Shown here in pieces: positions 52,475-64,000 of a stretch of DNA of 64,000 bases. The stretch's first letter is position 1. Each line of letters begins with the position of its first letter. The notes beneath the pieces are model-generated. The model did no database searches. It was not told the origin of the DNA and saw only the letters and a list, made by a program, of their open reading frames with translations. Made by a program: the position numbers and the translations under genes. Source of the stretch: Tausonia pullulans (Eukaryota; Basidiomycota; Tremellomycetes; Cystofilobasidiales; Mrakiaceae); the NCBI GenBank assembly GCA_951802195.1, contig OX637624.1:620001-684000 (forward strand), in the 5' to 3' direction.

Positions 52475-55400
52475 TCAAAGCTTCCTTAAGGAGGGCGGTG
52501 CCGTTATGGACGGCTTGGATGTGGGGCCAGGCGAGTCAAAGCGCGACTTAGACTGCTCGACCTTGGAGGCGTTCCTGTTGACAAGCAAGGAATCAGTTGG
52601 AAACCTCTCCTTCGAGAAGGATCATCTATGCTAGGCTTACGCGAGGTTCTCCAGGTCCCTCTCAATGGTGATGCGGCGGGCAGTGCGCGCCTGACTGTTG
52701 GACCGCTGGTGCCCAGCATGCGGCAGGGGCGGCGGTCTCGGCGAGCCGGCCACCCAAGTGCTCGTCGGGACATGCTTGGACACGGGCGTGGTCGGGACCG
52801 GCGATGCAGTGGCAGAATGGTTGGACGAGTCGGCAAGGGTGGAGACTCTCTCAACCGGCCGCATGCGGCGTTCGGGCTGCTCGGGGGAGATGGATCGAGC
52901 CTCGAGGCGGATGGTCGAGGCAGAAAGAGGAGTCGAGGGTAAGGAGGCGGACGGAGATGGAGATTCGGCGGCCAGGCAAACCAAGGACGATGACGAGGGA
53001 AAGGAGGGGAGAGTAAAGTTCGAGTTCGACGAGCCGGGCTGGCCCATAAGTTGAGCAATGATCTCGTTCGACCGACGCATTTGCCTGAGGAGGTAAATTA
53101 CTGAATCAGAGTCTGCCACATCAGGTTCAGAGAGCGAGCGAGAAACTGACTGCATCCAGATATCCATCTTCGCACGAAGCTGGGAGATAGCCTCTTGCTG
53201 GACGACGATCGTCTTGTTCACTGGGAGTGTGCGAGGAGAGAGGAGAGAGCCGAACTAGTCAGTTTTTATTAGAGAAACAGAGACAAATACAGTAAGACCC
53301 ACGCTTGACAATCTCCTCCTTATCCTCCAATGCCACAGCCTCTGACCGGGAGGACGCCGTGTACGGCAGGGCTGCAGTCGGGAGCGGCCGTCGGGTTTCG
53401 CGCAGAGAGCCCGAGTGCTGGAGGTTGAGACCCTCGGAGATGGATGTAGAGGACGGGGTGCCCCAGCGCGGCGAAGAGGGCGAGTTCCTAGATAGCGAGC
53501 AGGCGTGATCTGACGCGATGATCTGCCGGTTGAGGCCCTCGATGCGTGCGGTTGAGCTCGCTAGCTCGCTCTTCATACAGGCGACCTCAGTCTCATGCTC
53601 CTGCTTGGCGACGGCGAGCACCGCCGTAGACTCCTCCGCCTGCTTTTGAAGCTGCTTGATCTTGTCCCTGCCCTCGAGCAGCTTCTCCTCGGCCACCTGC
53701 ATCGACTCCATCATCCCGCGGGCGGCCTCGAGTCGGGCCTGAGATTCGCCGGCCAGCTTTTGCTCCAACGCCAGGGCCTGCTCTTGCCATTCACTGGCGT
53801 CCCCGCGGGCAGCCTCTGAGTTCCTTTGAAGCTCCTGGATCCAGACTTGGTCTGTGGCCGAGGAGGTCGCGTGGGCAGTGAGAGTGGCAGCAAGTTGTGC
53901 TTCAAGGGCGCCGGCCTGCTCGAGAGAGCGCACCAGCTGAAGCTCGAGTTCAGCCTTCTCGTCCGCCATGAGAACGAGCTGCTTATGGACGGTGGCATCC
54001 TTCTCGGCTGAATTGGCGAGCTGCTTTTGGAGCGCCAAGTTCTCTTCAGCCAAGCGAGCGAGCTCAGCTTGAGGAGCAGTCCGGGCGGCAGACCACACCT
54101 TGAGGGCACTGCTATCCTCTTTCGACCGACCGAGCTGCTCCTCAATGGTGCTCTGTTTCGCGGTCGCCTGCGCGAGCTCGACCTTGAAGGCCGCATTCTC
54201 CTTGATTGATCTTGCGAGCTGCGTCCGAAGGGTGTCCCTCTCCTCGATTGAGCGGGTGAACTCCTCTTGGAGCAGCGCGTCCGAAGAGACGGCCGCCTGA
54301 GTAGTCTCGACAATCTTGGCGTCGCGCTCTTGGATCCTTCGGTCTTTGTCCTGAAGCTCACGAACATGATCCGCTCGGAGAGACTCGAGGGCAGCAGCGT
54401 GGATAGCTTTGAGGGCGTCGATCTCTGACTGGAATTTGGTTTCCTGAGCCGACCAATCCGCCTTGTCCTGCTTGCGGTCGGAATGGGCCGAGAGAAGCTT
54501 TGATCTTAAGTCGTCTGCCATGAGTTCCTGCTCTCGCAGCTGCGACTGGAGCGTTGTGTTGCTGTCGTTGAGCTCGCGACTCGCGGAGATCTTCTGTCGA
54601 AGGGCGAGCTTGTCCTGGTCTTGCAGCTGTTGGAGGGCTTTGATTTGCTGCTGGAGTTTGGCATAGACGTCCTCGTCCTCGGGGAAGCGGGCGGAGGCGG
54701 CAGAGACCTGCGCCTCCTTGAGCGCGGCTTTCTCGAGGTCGGCCTTCTCAAGTTTGTCCTCGAGATTGGCGATGTTGGACCGGAGGTGGACGACAAGAGC
54801 CTGCTGGTCTGCAGCCTCGGTCTTATAGGCATCCTCCTTGGTCTTGAGAAGAGCACACGCCTCTGCGAGCTCTGCCTCGAGTACCTGAGCGTTCTGTGCC
54901 CGAGGGTTGTCAATCAGATCCAGATGTCCTTGTGGACGGTTGAGTGCAGACTCTCACCAAGCTTCCGTTGGACTCCTCCGACACGCCGACCATCGGAAGG
55001 CCCATCATCCTCTCGCCTCGCCGGCCACGACCGAGGTTGTTTGCTCCGTCCTCCTCGCCAACGCCAAGCGCACTAACATGGCGTCGTGAGGCGCCTGATG
55101 TCATGCCAGAAGGCAAGCCGACGCCGAGACTGTTGTCGGGGATGTCGCTGATCCGTCGACGGCGAGAACCAGAGACGAGAGAGGCTCCCTCTGCTGACGG
55201 AGCGTTCTCGCTCGTGAGCATAAAATTGGAGCTGGCCTCGTCGAAGGAGGTCAGTCATGGAAATATTTGGAAGAGAAGGAGCATGGAAGGCGACTTACAG
55301 ACAAGTAATCTGGCTCTGCAGCTTGGTCCGAGCGAGCTGAAGCTGTTGAAGCTCCTCTTCCGTCTGAACTCGTGGGGTTTCATCAGGATGGTGCATCGCA

Positions 55401-57811
55401 GATCCGCGATCGACCTCACGAACGCACCTTGACAGCCTCCGACTTGAGATCAGCAAGCCTCGTCCGCTCCTGCTCGAGTTCGAGCTCGTCCTCACTCTCA
55501 CTCATGTCGTCGAGGTCTCCCGATGCAAGACGCTTCGGTGGGGGCGTCTGAGTGGCGGTGAGCGCTGCCAGCTGGCTACGAAGATCGGCTATCTCTGACT
55601 CGTAGACTTGGAGGAGAGCATTGCCGCCAGCGACCTGTCGGAGGGAGCGTTAAGTCAACTCTTCAGACTGTATGACTACCTGAGTTGCCGACAGACACTC
55701 ACAGTTCCACGCTGAGCCTTCGTCACGACCTTAGAGACGCGGCGAGCAAACTTGAGAGTGGCTTTGGGGCTCCAGAGGTGACACAATCAGTCGATATCGA
55801 GGGAAGTCTGAAGCTCGCATCAACCCACCTAGAGCTTCGTAAGCGTGAATCCCTTCTAACGACACTGTACAGATGACGGCGATACGGGCGTGGCCCGAGA
55901 GTGAGTCTTGCAGCAGACGCGTGAGCTTAGAGTCGCGGTAGGGAATGTGCCTGTGGCGTTCGACTAGTCAGTGGAGAACCCACAGAGCTAGCCAATAGGA
56001 GACAGCGCACCCGGAAGTCTTGGCATCGGTGAGCTTCTCAATGACATTGGCGAGCACGAGGAGACTCTTGTTGATAAAGCCGCCCTCTTTCTGCCGGTCG
56101 CCGTCAGTGGTGGCCTTCTCAGATCCAGCGAGATCGATGAGGTTCAGGCGACTGAAGCGGACGCTTCCGGATCCGAGCGTTGAGATGGCCTTGGATGAAG
56201 AAGAGTGGAGAAATGCATCTCCTGGAGCCCCCGAGGTCGTGATAGAGGACGACGACGCGGCTTTGGGAAACAGAGGAGCGCTTGCGATCAGGCGGGATTC
56301 GATGATCTGGCCGGATGCAGAGTCATGTTAGTACATCAACGGTCTCGAGCTAGGTCACGACACGCTGTACACGCACGACTGTGAAGATGGTGTGTGACCG
56401 AGAAGAGTGCTCGTTGAAGTCCGTCTTGCCAACGCGCCTATTGGCCTGGCCCTTCTCAATGAGAGTCTGAACGTCGTCCGGGTTTGATACGGTGACTGCA
56501 GGAGAGCAACGGATCAGAGCTAGCCGCTTACCGAGCATAGCCGACACGACTCACCCTCCTCAAGATTGCTGAGGCAGATGCGTCCCTCCTTCTCGTGGAT
56601 AGTCGGGACGAGCTTCGAGTTAGGATTGAGCAGGTCCCGCAGCTGCTCGTTATACAGCTGAGCAAACAGGCTACGGTTCAGCAAACAACTCCCCTTGGTC
56701 CTCGGCGCATCCGATTCACCTCCAAGTACGAAACACGGAGCACAAACACGCGATCTTTTATCTCATCGATCCCATCGAAGACCTGGTCAATCGCTCTTGG
56801 AACGACACCCGGGTCACAGGGCACTCCACCCTGATCGTAGTCCGTGCGCGTCAGTACGTTGATACAACTTATCAGCAAAACGGCAAGGCAGTGGCTCACC
56901 ATTGTGTAGGTCTTTCCACTTCCTGTCATGCCGTACGCAAAGACCGTGCCGTCGTAGCCGTCCATCGTAGCGGTTACCAAAGGCGAGACGACGCGATCGA
57001 ATAGATCCGAAGTCGGCGTTGGCGGAAGGTGGAGGTGATCTGGAAAGCGGAGCACCGAGTTTCATTCAATTTACATCCAGCTCGCTCATAGGTAACGGTC
57101 TGTTTGGGCAGGCGGATATCGATGACTTTGCTCACCGACGCTGTAAGACAACTCATCCTCGCGACCCTTGACGGCGCCGCCGCGCTTCTTGTTCGTCGGA
57201 TGCTCATCGTTGAGAGAGATTGTATTGGTCTCGGTCGAGCAGTCATAGATAGGCGATTCAGGGAGAGAAGGTTTGGCTCTGATGGAGAGAGGAAGATGAA
57301 GTTAGATCAATCGCGTGCAGGTGGGTCGAGAGATGGTCCGCCGCCATGTTGACAGCCTCCTTCGTCCTCTCCCTGTTCAACCCCACAAACTTTGTCCAGT
57401 CCAACCCACTCACCGAACGCAGACAGTGACCCTTTCCGACGTCCCTCCACTGACCTCCCCTCTCCTCAGCTCCCCGGGGATCCTCGGCCGTCCTGGTAGG
57501 ACTCTCGCTCCGCCTGGCTTCTTGTCGCTGACGCTTCCAACCGTGGCTGAGCCCGTCTTTCTCGAAAAGGACGACGTTGTTTCCCAGTCCGAGTCGACTG
57601 AAACAACCGTCGAGGGCGTGCGCGAGTGGTGTTGGCTGACGGACGGTCGCCCGGTGTTGTGAGTCGCATCAGCGCCGGCTGCCCCGCCGCGGACCTTAAT
57701 AGTGTGTCTCGTCGACTGGAAGCTAGGTGACGAGGGGATCCCAACAGAGGCAATGGAGTGAGACGAGCGAGAGCGCGGGACGGAGGTGGTCCCACTAGGG
57801 GGGCGATTCAT
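52475..57811 (-). CDS. Kinesin with N-terminal motor and long coiled coil, probably kinesin-7
   Basis: Microtubule motor. A Ser/Thr-rich, ~125-residue leader ([20 protein letters not shown]) ends in RVTVCVR, the first strand of the motor. The motor then shows [35 protein letters not shown] (P-loop), [34 protein letters not shown] (switch I), [20 protein letters not shown] (switch II), [20 protein letters not shown] and [20 protein letters not shown]. The [10 protein letters not shown] loop and overall order resemble Kip2/CENP-E type kinesin-7; the class is inferred. The stalk (~1000 residues) is Ala/Glu/Gln-rich coiled coil ([20 protein letters not shown]). A Ser/Pro-rich tail with a second short coil ([18 protein letters not shown]) ends [13 protein letters not shown] at 52475. 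All ATP-site residues are present, so it should be active. Many introns. Confidence 0.85.
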
Positions 57812-58195
57812 GGGGTTCGGGGGAAGGACGCGTCAATGAATACAGGGAGGGACGTCGAAGGTGGTTGAGGGGAGGGAACACGCGAGCGAAGGCTTCTCGC
57901 GACTTGTTTCTTTCTGGCGGGGGCGTGCGCGCCGACCAACACCTCTGATGCAGGAGGGGGGACCACTCCTCATCGTTCAAGGCAAGAGTTCATGCTCACA
58001 AGGCGACAAGGTGAGGATATATAGCATGCAAATTACAAGAGTGTTACATAAGATACATAGATCGAATCAAGGCGAGGACGGGACTGGATGGCTCTTGACG
58101 ACCCCGCGGATGTCGTTGTTCAAGATATATGGCCTGGAAGGAAGACGGGCAGGACAGTCAGCTCTCCCATCGAGAGCTTGCAAAGGAATGGCCAC
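57812..58195. promoter_or_regulatory. Upstream region of the kinesin gene
   Basis: 384 bp between the DUF6534 gene end and the kinesin start, both on the minus strand. It should hold the kinesin promoter. No gene or clear site seen. Confidence 0.45.
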
Positions 58196-59962
58196 TTACA
58201 AATTCAACCCATGCGCCACCGCCGCGCTACAGCTCTGCCGTCTCATTGGTCCATCTGTCGGCTGCAGCGAGCAAAGTGTTGGCAGCTGACCGGTGCCCTC
58301 AACACAGCCTCGGTTGGAGCTGCCGCTCGTGCCGGTACTTCCAAACGAGGCGAGAGGAAGCGTCGGCAACTGGAGACCAGCCTCGAAGCACTTGAACTCG
58401 TTCGAGCAGGACGTGGTCCGGCCTCGTGGGACCTGCAAGAAGGAATGAGGTCGACATTATCAGTCGCTTCAACGGAGCGAGCGAAATCAAAGTCTCTTAC
58501 CTTGGCATCCTCCATGGCCAGCGCATCCTCAAACCCCAGCTCCCCCTCGCCATCACACCCTTCCTCCATTGAGTTTTTCTTCTTCCGGCCTTGCCATCCC
58601 TTCCGCCCAACGCTTCGGACCTTCTCCATGATGCTCCTCTGTCCACCGAAGCCGGGCGACATGTCCACCGCTGAAGTGTGAGGAGAGACGCCGAACATGG
58701 CGCGCTGCCTGTACTGAATCTCGAGCGGGCGGCAGATGATTAAAAGGGAGGTGATGGAATACATCTTGCCGATTATGGTGAAACCGATGATGGAGAGCGC
58801 GGGGGACTGGTGGGAGACGTATAGGCCGCAAAGGATCACTTGGAAGCTGGCGGAAGAATTGGAGAGAGAGGGATGAGCTCTCGTGCACAGTCACCTGCTT
58901 GCCTGCCTGCCTGACTTGGAAGCACGTACATGGCAAGCGCGATTCCGGTAGAGAGCGTGGTGGAGATTATGCCCTCGATCAATTTATTCGATCCCTCGAA
59001 CGACGAGCGGGACTGGCGAAGCTCCCACATTAAGACGCAGGCGAGGAGGACGTCGATGATCTAAAAGTCACAGGATCAGTGGGTGCCTTCCCAGCTCAGT
59101 GTTAGCGCCCTACTTACAGCACTCGTGACACAGTTGATGCTAATGAACAGAGCATAATAGTCGATGCCGTTTGCGCCCACGTACTGGGTGATGATCTTGC
59201 CCTGGATATAAAGCGAACACGACCCGGCGAGGCCCATGGCGAAGCTGACGGCCGTTCCTGCCCACAGAGTGATCTCAAACGTGAGCCGCCAGATGCGAGG
59301 CCAGGTGCCGAGGGATCGGGCAAATTTGGAGCACTGGAGCGTGAGTAGGACGTGTGGGATGCCCATGAGGAAGGGTGAGAGGAGGTGCGAGATGAGCACC
59401 GCGTGCGACCTCGTGGACCAGTACATCCAGAGGTTGTTGTCGAGCCGGGCGAGGATGGAGAATTGGGAGATGATGTTGGAGGTGGTCTGAGCATTGATGA
59501 AGAGAGAGGTGAGAAAGGGTCTCAGCGCCACCAAAAGCCGAGGGTTGTCGCTCGTCTAACGTCGGCAGCGGTCAAATGCGTCTACTCACCTGGGCCACAT
59601 TCATGAGCAAGAGGACCTGGTAAAAAATGGGAACAGGCATCAGCGCTGTCCACCTGAGGGATGAAGGCTATGAAGCGGGATCGAGGGACTCACGAGGACG
59701 ATGAGCTGAGTCCGGGTATTGTGCTGGAACCAGCGATAGTAACTCGTCACCTGGACCTAACCGTCAGAAGCAAAGAATCATGAGCTGTTGCTTAGATGCT
59801 GCAGGGTGGGAATGGACTCGGAGGACAAACGATAAAGACGCCCATGAGGAGTGCATCGAACAGGACGCCCAGCAGCGTGTGAGTGAGCAGGGCCTGCGGC
59901 GAGTCCGGCGACGTGATGTTGAGTGTCGGTAGCACGCCTCGAGATGCGATGTGTGGCAGCAT
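58196..59962 (-). CDS. DUF6534-type multi-pass membrane protein
   Basis: Basidiomycete-specific membrane protein family of unknown role, about seven membrane segments. MLPHIASRGVLPTLNITSPD leads to TLLGVLFDALLMGVFI, and after an intron QVTSYYRWFQHNTRTQLIVL, the typical opening of the family (first helix, then a Tyr-rich loop). Later helices include VLISHLLSPFLMGIPHVLLT, RIWRLTFEITLWAGTAVSFA, VLLACVLMWELRQSRSSFEG, LIEGIISTTLSTGIALAMY and YSITSLLIICRPLEIQYRQR. RSSFEGSNKLIEGIISTTLS is the DUF6534 segment near the fifth helix. The cytosolic C-terminus is polar (KGWQGRKKKNSMEEGCDGEG). The last exon (VPRGRTTSCSNEF to AVAHGLNL) follows a GTAAGA intron. The start was chosen at the Met directly before the first helix. 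Function cannot be inferred beyond membrane location. Confidence 0.75.
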
Positions 59963-61305
59963 AGCGAGCAGGAGGGGAAAATAAGGGCACGTGGGTCGCC
60001 GTCCGACGTTGAGCGGAGAGTGACGGCGAGGGTCGTAGATGAGGATGGAGGGCCAGAGGGAGGAGGGAGGGGCGAGACCGGTGGGCGGAGCCGGGCCGCG
60101 AAGACAGGCGAGGGAGCAAGCGAGCGAGGGTGGCAGGAATGGTTGGAGTGGATCGGTGGGCAAGGAAGCGCGCGTAGCGGCGCTGAGGAAAAGGGAGGAA
60201 GGCAGTTGGAGAAGGAGTAGGCGAAGAAGGAGGAGAAGAGGGAGGAGAAGGAGAGAGTGAGAGGAAGAAGGTTAGCACGAGCAGACGGAAGAGACGTAAG
60301 AGTAAGAATTCAGACAAGTCAGGTCTCAAACGGAAGGGCCCAAGGAGGGCCTAGGTAGGCAGCCGCTGCTCATTCCTCCTTGGCATTTAAATGATACAGG
60401 AATCAAAGAGTTTTTACTTCCTCACCCAACCCTCCTCCCTTTCCTCCCATCTTCTTCCTTGGGTGTGTCAGCAAGAGGTTGATAGATGGAGGGAAGTGAA
60501 GCGTACTGGTCCGGTGCGACAGGCCAGACGGATGCCGGGTCAAGAGGAGAACAGCGAAGGCCGAGGCACGGAGGGAGCGCCGTCGGCATTCTTCCTCCGG
60601 TTGTGATCGCACCTGCTTGCTTGTCACATTGCGGAAGTCAAGGGAGTCGATTCTCCCTTTCTCCTGGTCACCCGAAACACGGGAACTTTGAAAGCCACAT
60701 ACCTTACCCCATAGATTAGATGAACCCGGGTTTTGTTTCAATCTCACTCTCACGCGGGCTGCCCGGCCACTTGGCTTGCTTGGCCCTGCGTGCGACTCTT
60801 GTTGCTACTGACCTTTTGCTGTCTCTGTAAGCTGCTGGGACTCTCGCTGGCAAATGCTGTGTGTGAGCGCGCTGAGCACCGACACGCGCGCAGCTTCAGT
60901 AGCGGCCACCGCGTGAGACGGTGGTCGTCGGCCGCTCAAATCAGCAGCATCGCCTTGCCTCCCCGTCGTGCCAGGGAAGGGACTTCAGCTCGTTTGACGT
61001 CCGACGCCCAGACACGTATATCCAGAAGAGGTAGAGTTAAAACCGGAGATGGCCAGCCCCTGTATGCAAGCGGGAAGAGGAGGTCACCCGCTCGGCCGCG
61101 CGACTGCTCTCTCTCAAGACGCTCTCCAAGCCCGCTCGTTGGGCTCCCCCTCTCTTCCAACCACGACCAAGATCCCCCAACCTCTTCTACTTCAGCTTCT
61201 CTTCTTTCTCCTCCGAGCTCAGCTCAGAACTCCTACATTCCTTTGATCCTACACTCGTTACCTTCTGCTCCCCTCCAACCCAACCTCCCCCTCCCACCCC
61301 TCGCC
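59963..61305. promoter_or_regulatory. Divergent region between DUF6534 and Kre9/Knh-type genes
   Basis: About 1.34 kb between divergent start codons. The right 150 bp are strongly C/T-rich (CTTCTTTCTCCTCCGAGCTC and CCAACCTCCCCCTCCCACCC), before the ATG at 61306. Other frames here are low-complexity; no gene supported. Confidence 0.5.
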
Positions 61306-62693
61306 ATGATCTCCCCTATTCTCGCCCTCATCGTCACCGCCGGTTCCTCGCTTGCCACCATCTTCGTCACGGCCCCCGTCGCCTCCTCCTCGTGCACTGT
61401 GCGTATGCCTCTTCAGCGAGAATGAGCAGCGAGTAGAGGAAGTCTTCCCAGCGCTGACGACCCGCGCACCTCCGCCCCGTCCCATGCGAACCATCTATTC
61501 TCGCTCGCTTGCCTCTTTCTTCCTGCCTTCTTCTTTGCCCCTCATGTTTTGATGCTGCTGTTTTTCCCTGCACAAGGCCGGCACTCCCTGCGCTATCGCC
61601 TGGGCCGACGACGGCAACGCGCCTCTCCTTAAGACTATTGGCGCCTCGAGCGTCGGTCTCTGGGTCGGCAGTGTCGTGAGTTCTCATCGTCCCTCTCGCT
61701 CAGGCCTCTCACTCCGCTTCTCCGACCTTCACCGGTGATGACAATGCGGCTCGACCGGCGCGGTTCCGCATCCGCGTTGCTCTATTTTGACCCAGCCGTT
61801 CTCTTTCATACGTTCTCCAGACCCAACAGATTGAGCTCCAGAACTTCAACCCGAGCCTCGATGTCGTAAGTCCCACCTTCTCATCAGGCACATACCACAA
61901 TCCCGCCGCCGTCAGTAGCCCGCTCACACCTTGTTGACATCCACCCTCCCTTCTCAGTCGACCACCGGATCACTCTCGGTAACCATCGACCCCACTGTCG
62001 GAGCCAACAGGTCCGAACACTGTCGGCCATCCCCAGCCTTCGCATGCGCAGACTGACGTCGCACTTGCTCTCTTCCAGCGACCAGTACTTTATCCGCTTC
62101 GTCTCGAACGAGTACAAGGAGAACGCCGCCGCTTACTCGTCCTTCTCAGCTAAGTTTGCGCTCAGCGGCATGACTGGCACCTTCAACTCGGTGAGAAGCG
62201 AGTCATCGCTTGTCGACTATGAGATGGACGCCCCTGACAACTCCACTTCTCCGGGTGAGCATCGCAGACCATCCAGGCCCAGATTGACGCCGGATCGTGA
62301 GTCGTCCCTTCTCCTTGCAGCTCAGCTCGCGAACCATGCTCATTGCATCATCCTTCACGTTCCAGAACTACCACCGTCGGCCTCGGTGCCTCCACCTCTG
62401 CCGCCGCTACTTCCTCTGCCAGCAAGGCTGCTTCTTCGCTCGCCATCAAGGAGGCCGCTATCACCGGAGCCTCGTCCGCCGTCTCTGTCACCAAGGCCAG
62501 CGTGAGGAGCTCGTCTCACTCGTTGGATATATCTCACCTGCTCGGCTGATGAACGATCCTTCTCTTCTAGGCCTCCGCCGCTGCCTCCGGCGTCAAGTCG
62601 GCTGCTGCCTCCACCTCTGGAGCCCTCCCGCGTTTCGCCACCTCCGTCCTCGCCGGAGGTGCCGTCGTTGCCGTCGCGGCCTACGTCTTCTAG
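61306..62693 (+). CDS. Secreted Kre9/Knh1-type Ser/Ala-rich GPI-anchored protein
   Basis: Cell-surface protein of the Ser-Thr-rich GPI family with a Kre9_KNH domain, probably in the cell wall. MISPILALIVTAGSSLA is a signal peptide. The domain follows: IFVTAPVASSSC, joined by an intron to AGTPCAIAWADDGNAPLLKT and IGASSVGLWVGSV, then QQIELQNFNPSLDVSTTGSL, VTIDPTVGAN and SDQYFIRFVSNEY. This matches the pattern of that domain (the CxxxPCxIxWxDDG start and the QxIxLQ strand). An Ala/Ser-rich stalk (ASTSAAATSSASKAASSLAI) leads to a C-terminal GPI signal: SGALPRFATSVLAGG and hydrophobic VVAVAAYVF at the stop (62691-62693). The omega site is probably one of the Ser/Gly residues just before the final hydrophobic run. 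About seven short introns. The exact role in the wall is unknown. Confidence 0.85.
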
Positions 62694-62852
62694 ATCAATG
62701 TCGAAGGTTGAGCTTGCTAGCCTCTTGCTTGTTTCCGTTGCTGTTGCGTCCATTGTGTGAACCGACATTTGGGTGTAAGGACATTTCTCCCGCATTTTTG
62801 TTCTTTTTTGCGATTTCATGGTCCACGTTCCCCCTCTCTCTGTTGTAGCTAA

Positions 62853-64000
62853 GTGAAGGCCGTCAAAAGATTGGCGTTTTGCTCGAGGTATGGAGCGGCA
62901 ACCTCATGGAGAACGGTCTGCCTCGACGGCTTCATTCCTCCTGCTCTCTCGCTCGCCCTCCAACCACCACCACGAGAACCGCCTCCCATACTGGTCCGAC
63001 CGTCTTTTCGCCAGGAGATTCTCGACATCCTTGAGATGATGATGGACAAGTCGATCGTTACCCTCACCGAGCGCGAGCTCGTCGGCCCCACCGGTGGTCA
63101 GTCTGCCTTGGACCGGCCGCACAGCGGCCGAACATGTGAACTGACTCTTCTTCAGGCCTACGCGTTCTGTACCAGCTCAAGCCCGGCACGAGGCGACTGG
63201 ACCTTGCGTTCAACCCTCTGTTTGGAGAGGAGGGCCTCCGGGCGATGCTGCAGGGGATGCTCAAGCCGGCCTCGACGGCGACAGGTCCCTCAACTTCGAT
63301 GATGAAGACGAAGTTAGCGGTTGGAGCTGAGCTGGAATGGCTCTCTTTCGTCGATTGTGGGCTCGGGGGACGCAGTGAGTAATGCCGAGCTCTCATATCG
63401 AGTCGAGCCCCCAGCTGAGCCTACTCACGCTCAAGGCACTGTTGCATCTCTCTCGCTCCTCGCGTCGTACCTCCACCTCTTCCCCCGGCTCACCAATCTT
63501 ATCCTCACCAATAACCAACTCAACGAACTCCCCCAACCCTTCATCGACGCCGTCCTCGCTCACCCATCTATTCGCGTTCTCGAACTCTCTACAAATGAAG
63601 ACCTCGGTGGCTTCTCTCTTCGCTCGCAACAGCAAGCGATCCCCCGTCTCCTTACCGCCCTCCTCGAGCGCGCTCACCAAGGCCGACTCACTCTCGACGT
63701 CCTCTCATTGAACAACACGAACCTTCAGCCTGCCCATCTCCCTTTTCTCCTCGACGTCCTCTCCCTCTCCTCCCGGGGACTTTCCTACCTCAACTTAAGC
63801 GGGAACATGGCCCTCGGCAGTTCCTCCGTCCGAGCGATCATCCGTCTCGTCCACGAGCGAAACCACTCAATCCAATATGTTGGCGCGCATGGATGCGATG
63901 AGCAGGCCTTTGGGTATGGGGTCGGGACGGAGGGGGAGGTATTGAGTAAGGCGTTGGAAAGGAATGTCGCGCTCAGAAGGAACACGAGGAAGGCGGCGGT
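62853..64000 (+). CDS. Leucine-rich-repeat (RNI-like) protein, partial
   Basis: The frame runs to the window end, so the C-terminus is missing. Early sequence includes PPPILVRPSFRQEILDILEM and SIVTLTERELVG, then after an intron LRVLYQLKPGTRRLDLAFNP. LRR-type units follow: LTNLILTNNQLNELPQPFI, IRVLELSTNEDLGGFSL, LDVLSLNNTNLQPAHLPFLL and SYLNLSGNMALGSSSVRA, spaced ~28 residues as in RNI-type LRRs. It is a probable protein-interaction scaffold; partner unknown. The start is uncertain: no in-frame ATG lies close upstream, and the frame just before 62853 is closed. The true first exon is probably short and upstream (for example an ATG near 62699 or 62819, with a TTGTAG acceptor before 62850), or the start lies further in. 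Confidence 0.6.

Noticed and set aside
53305-54666. Leu-rich + strand frames over the kinesin stalk
   Set aside because: They are complements of the coiled-coil coding sequence on the minus strand.

Overview
The window reads as nuclear DNA of a basidiomycete fungus, probably a Tremellomycetes-like yeast, although the class is my inference. Coding DNA is GC-rich. Genes are closely packed and cut by many short introns with GTRNGT donors and pyrimidine-rich acceptors. Several products are typical of basidiomycetes: a Cap10-type GT90 glycosyltransferase, a DUF6534 membrane protein and a Kre9/Knh-type GPI protein. Gene ends were fixed by following reading frames across introns by eye, so internal exon borders are less certain than the outer limits.

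Layout: 1-505 is the 3' end of an unknown + strand gene. Next come a GT90 transferase (minus, 856-3943) and an Mtr-like amino-acid permease (plus, 5719-8551). A tRNA-Phe at 9154-9226 is followed by a stack of LINE copies (about 9296-14770). Then come a divergent pair, YAH1 ferredoxin (minus) and URM1 (plus), and LCB2 of serine palmitoyltransferase (minus). A second tRNA (Asn) has a truncated LINE beside it, and a third tRNA (Val) has a 3.5-kb stack of short elements, LINE tails and an old decayed LINE (to 26780).

From 27 kb the region is ordinary host DNA: a NatC subunit (NAA35/MAK10, minus) divergent from SF3B4/HSH49 (plus), a large CM1-domain coiled-coil microtubule-organising protein (plus), a 3-kb gene-poor stretch holding a decayed coding relic, 6-phosphogluconate dehydrogenase (minus), an F-box protein (minus), a gene-free 2.8 kb, an ankyrin-like protein (minus), a long kinesin (minus), a DUF6534 membrane protein (minus), a Kre9/Knh-type GPI protein (plus) and a leucine-rich-repeat protein that runs off the end (plus).

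The most interesting system is the retrotransposon family. All three tRNA genes in the window, and no other site, carry LINE-family insertions. Each insertion starts about 70-90 bp upstream of the tRNA 5' end and points away from it. Copies stack head to tail, with the freshest next to the tRNA. One copy (9832-14267) has an apparently intact 1224-residue ORF2 with APE-type endonuclease and reverse transcriptase, joined to the ORF1 stop by a TAATG overlap. Short elements made of ~100-bp tandem units plus the LINE 3' tail look like a non-autonomous partner, and their units carry a match to the pol III B-box core. This resembles the tRNA-targeted TRE elements of Dictyostelium, but here in a fungus.
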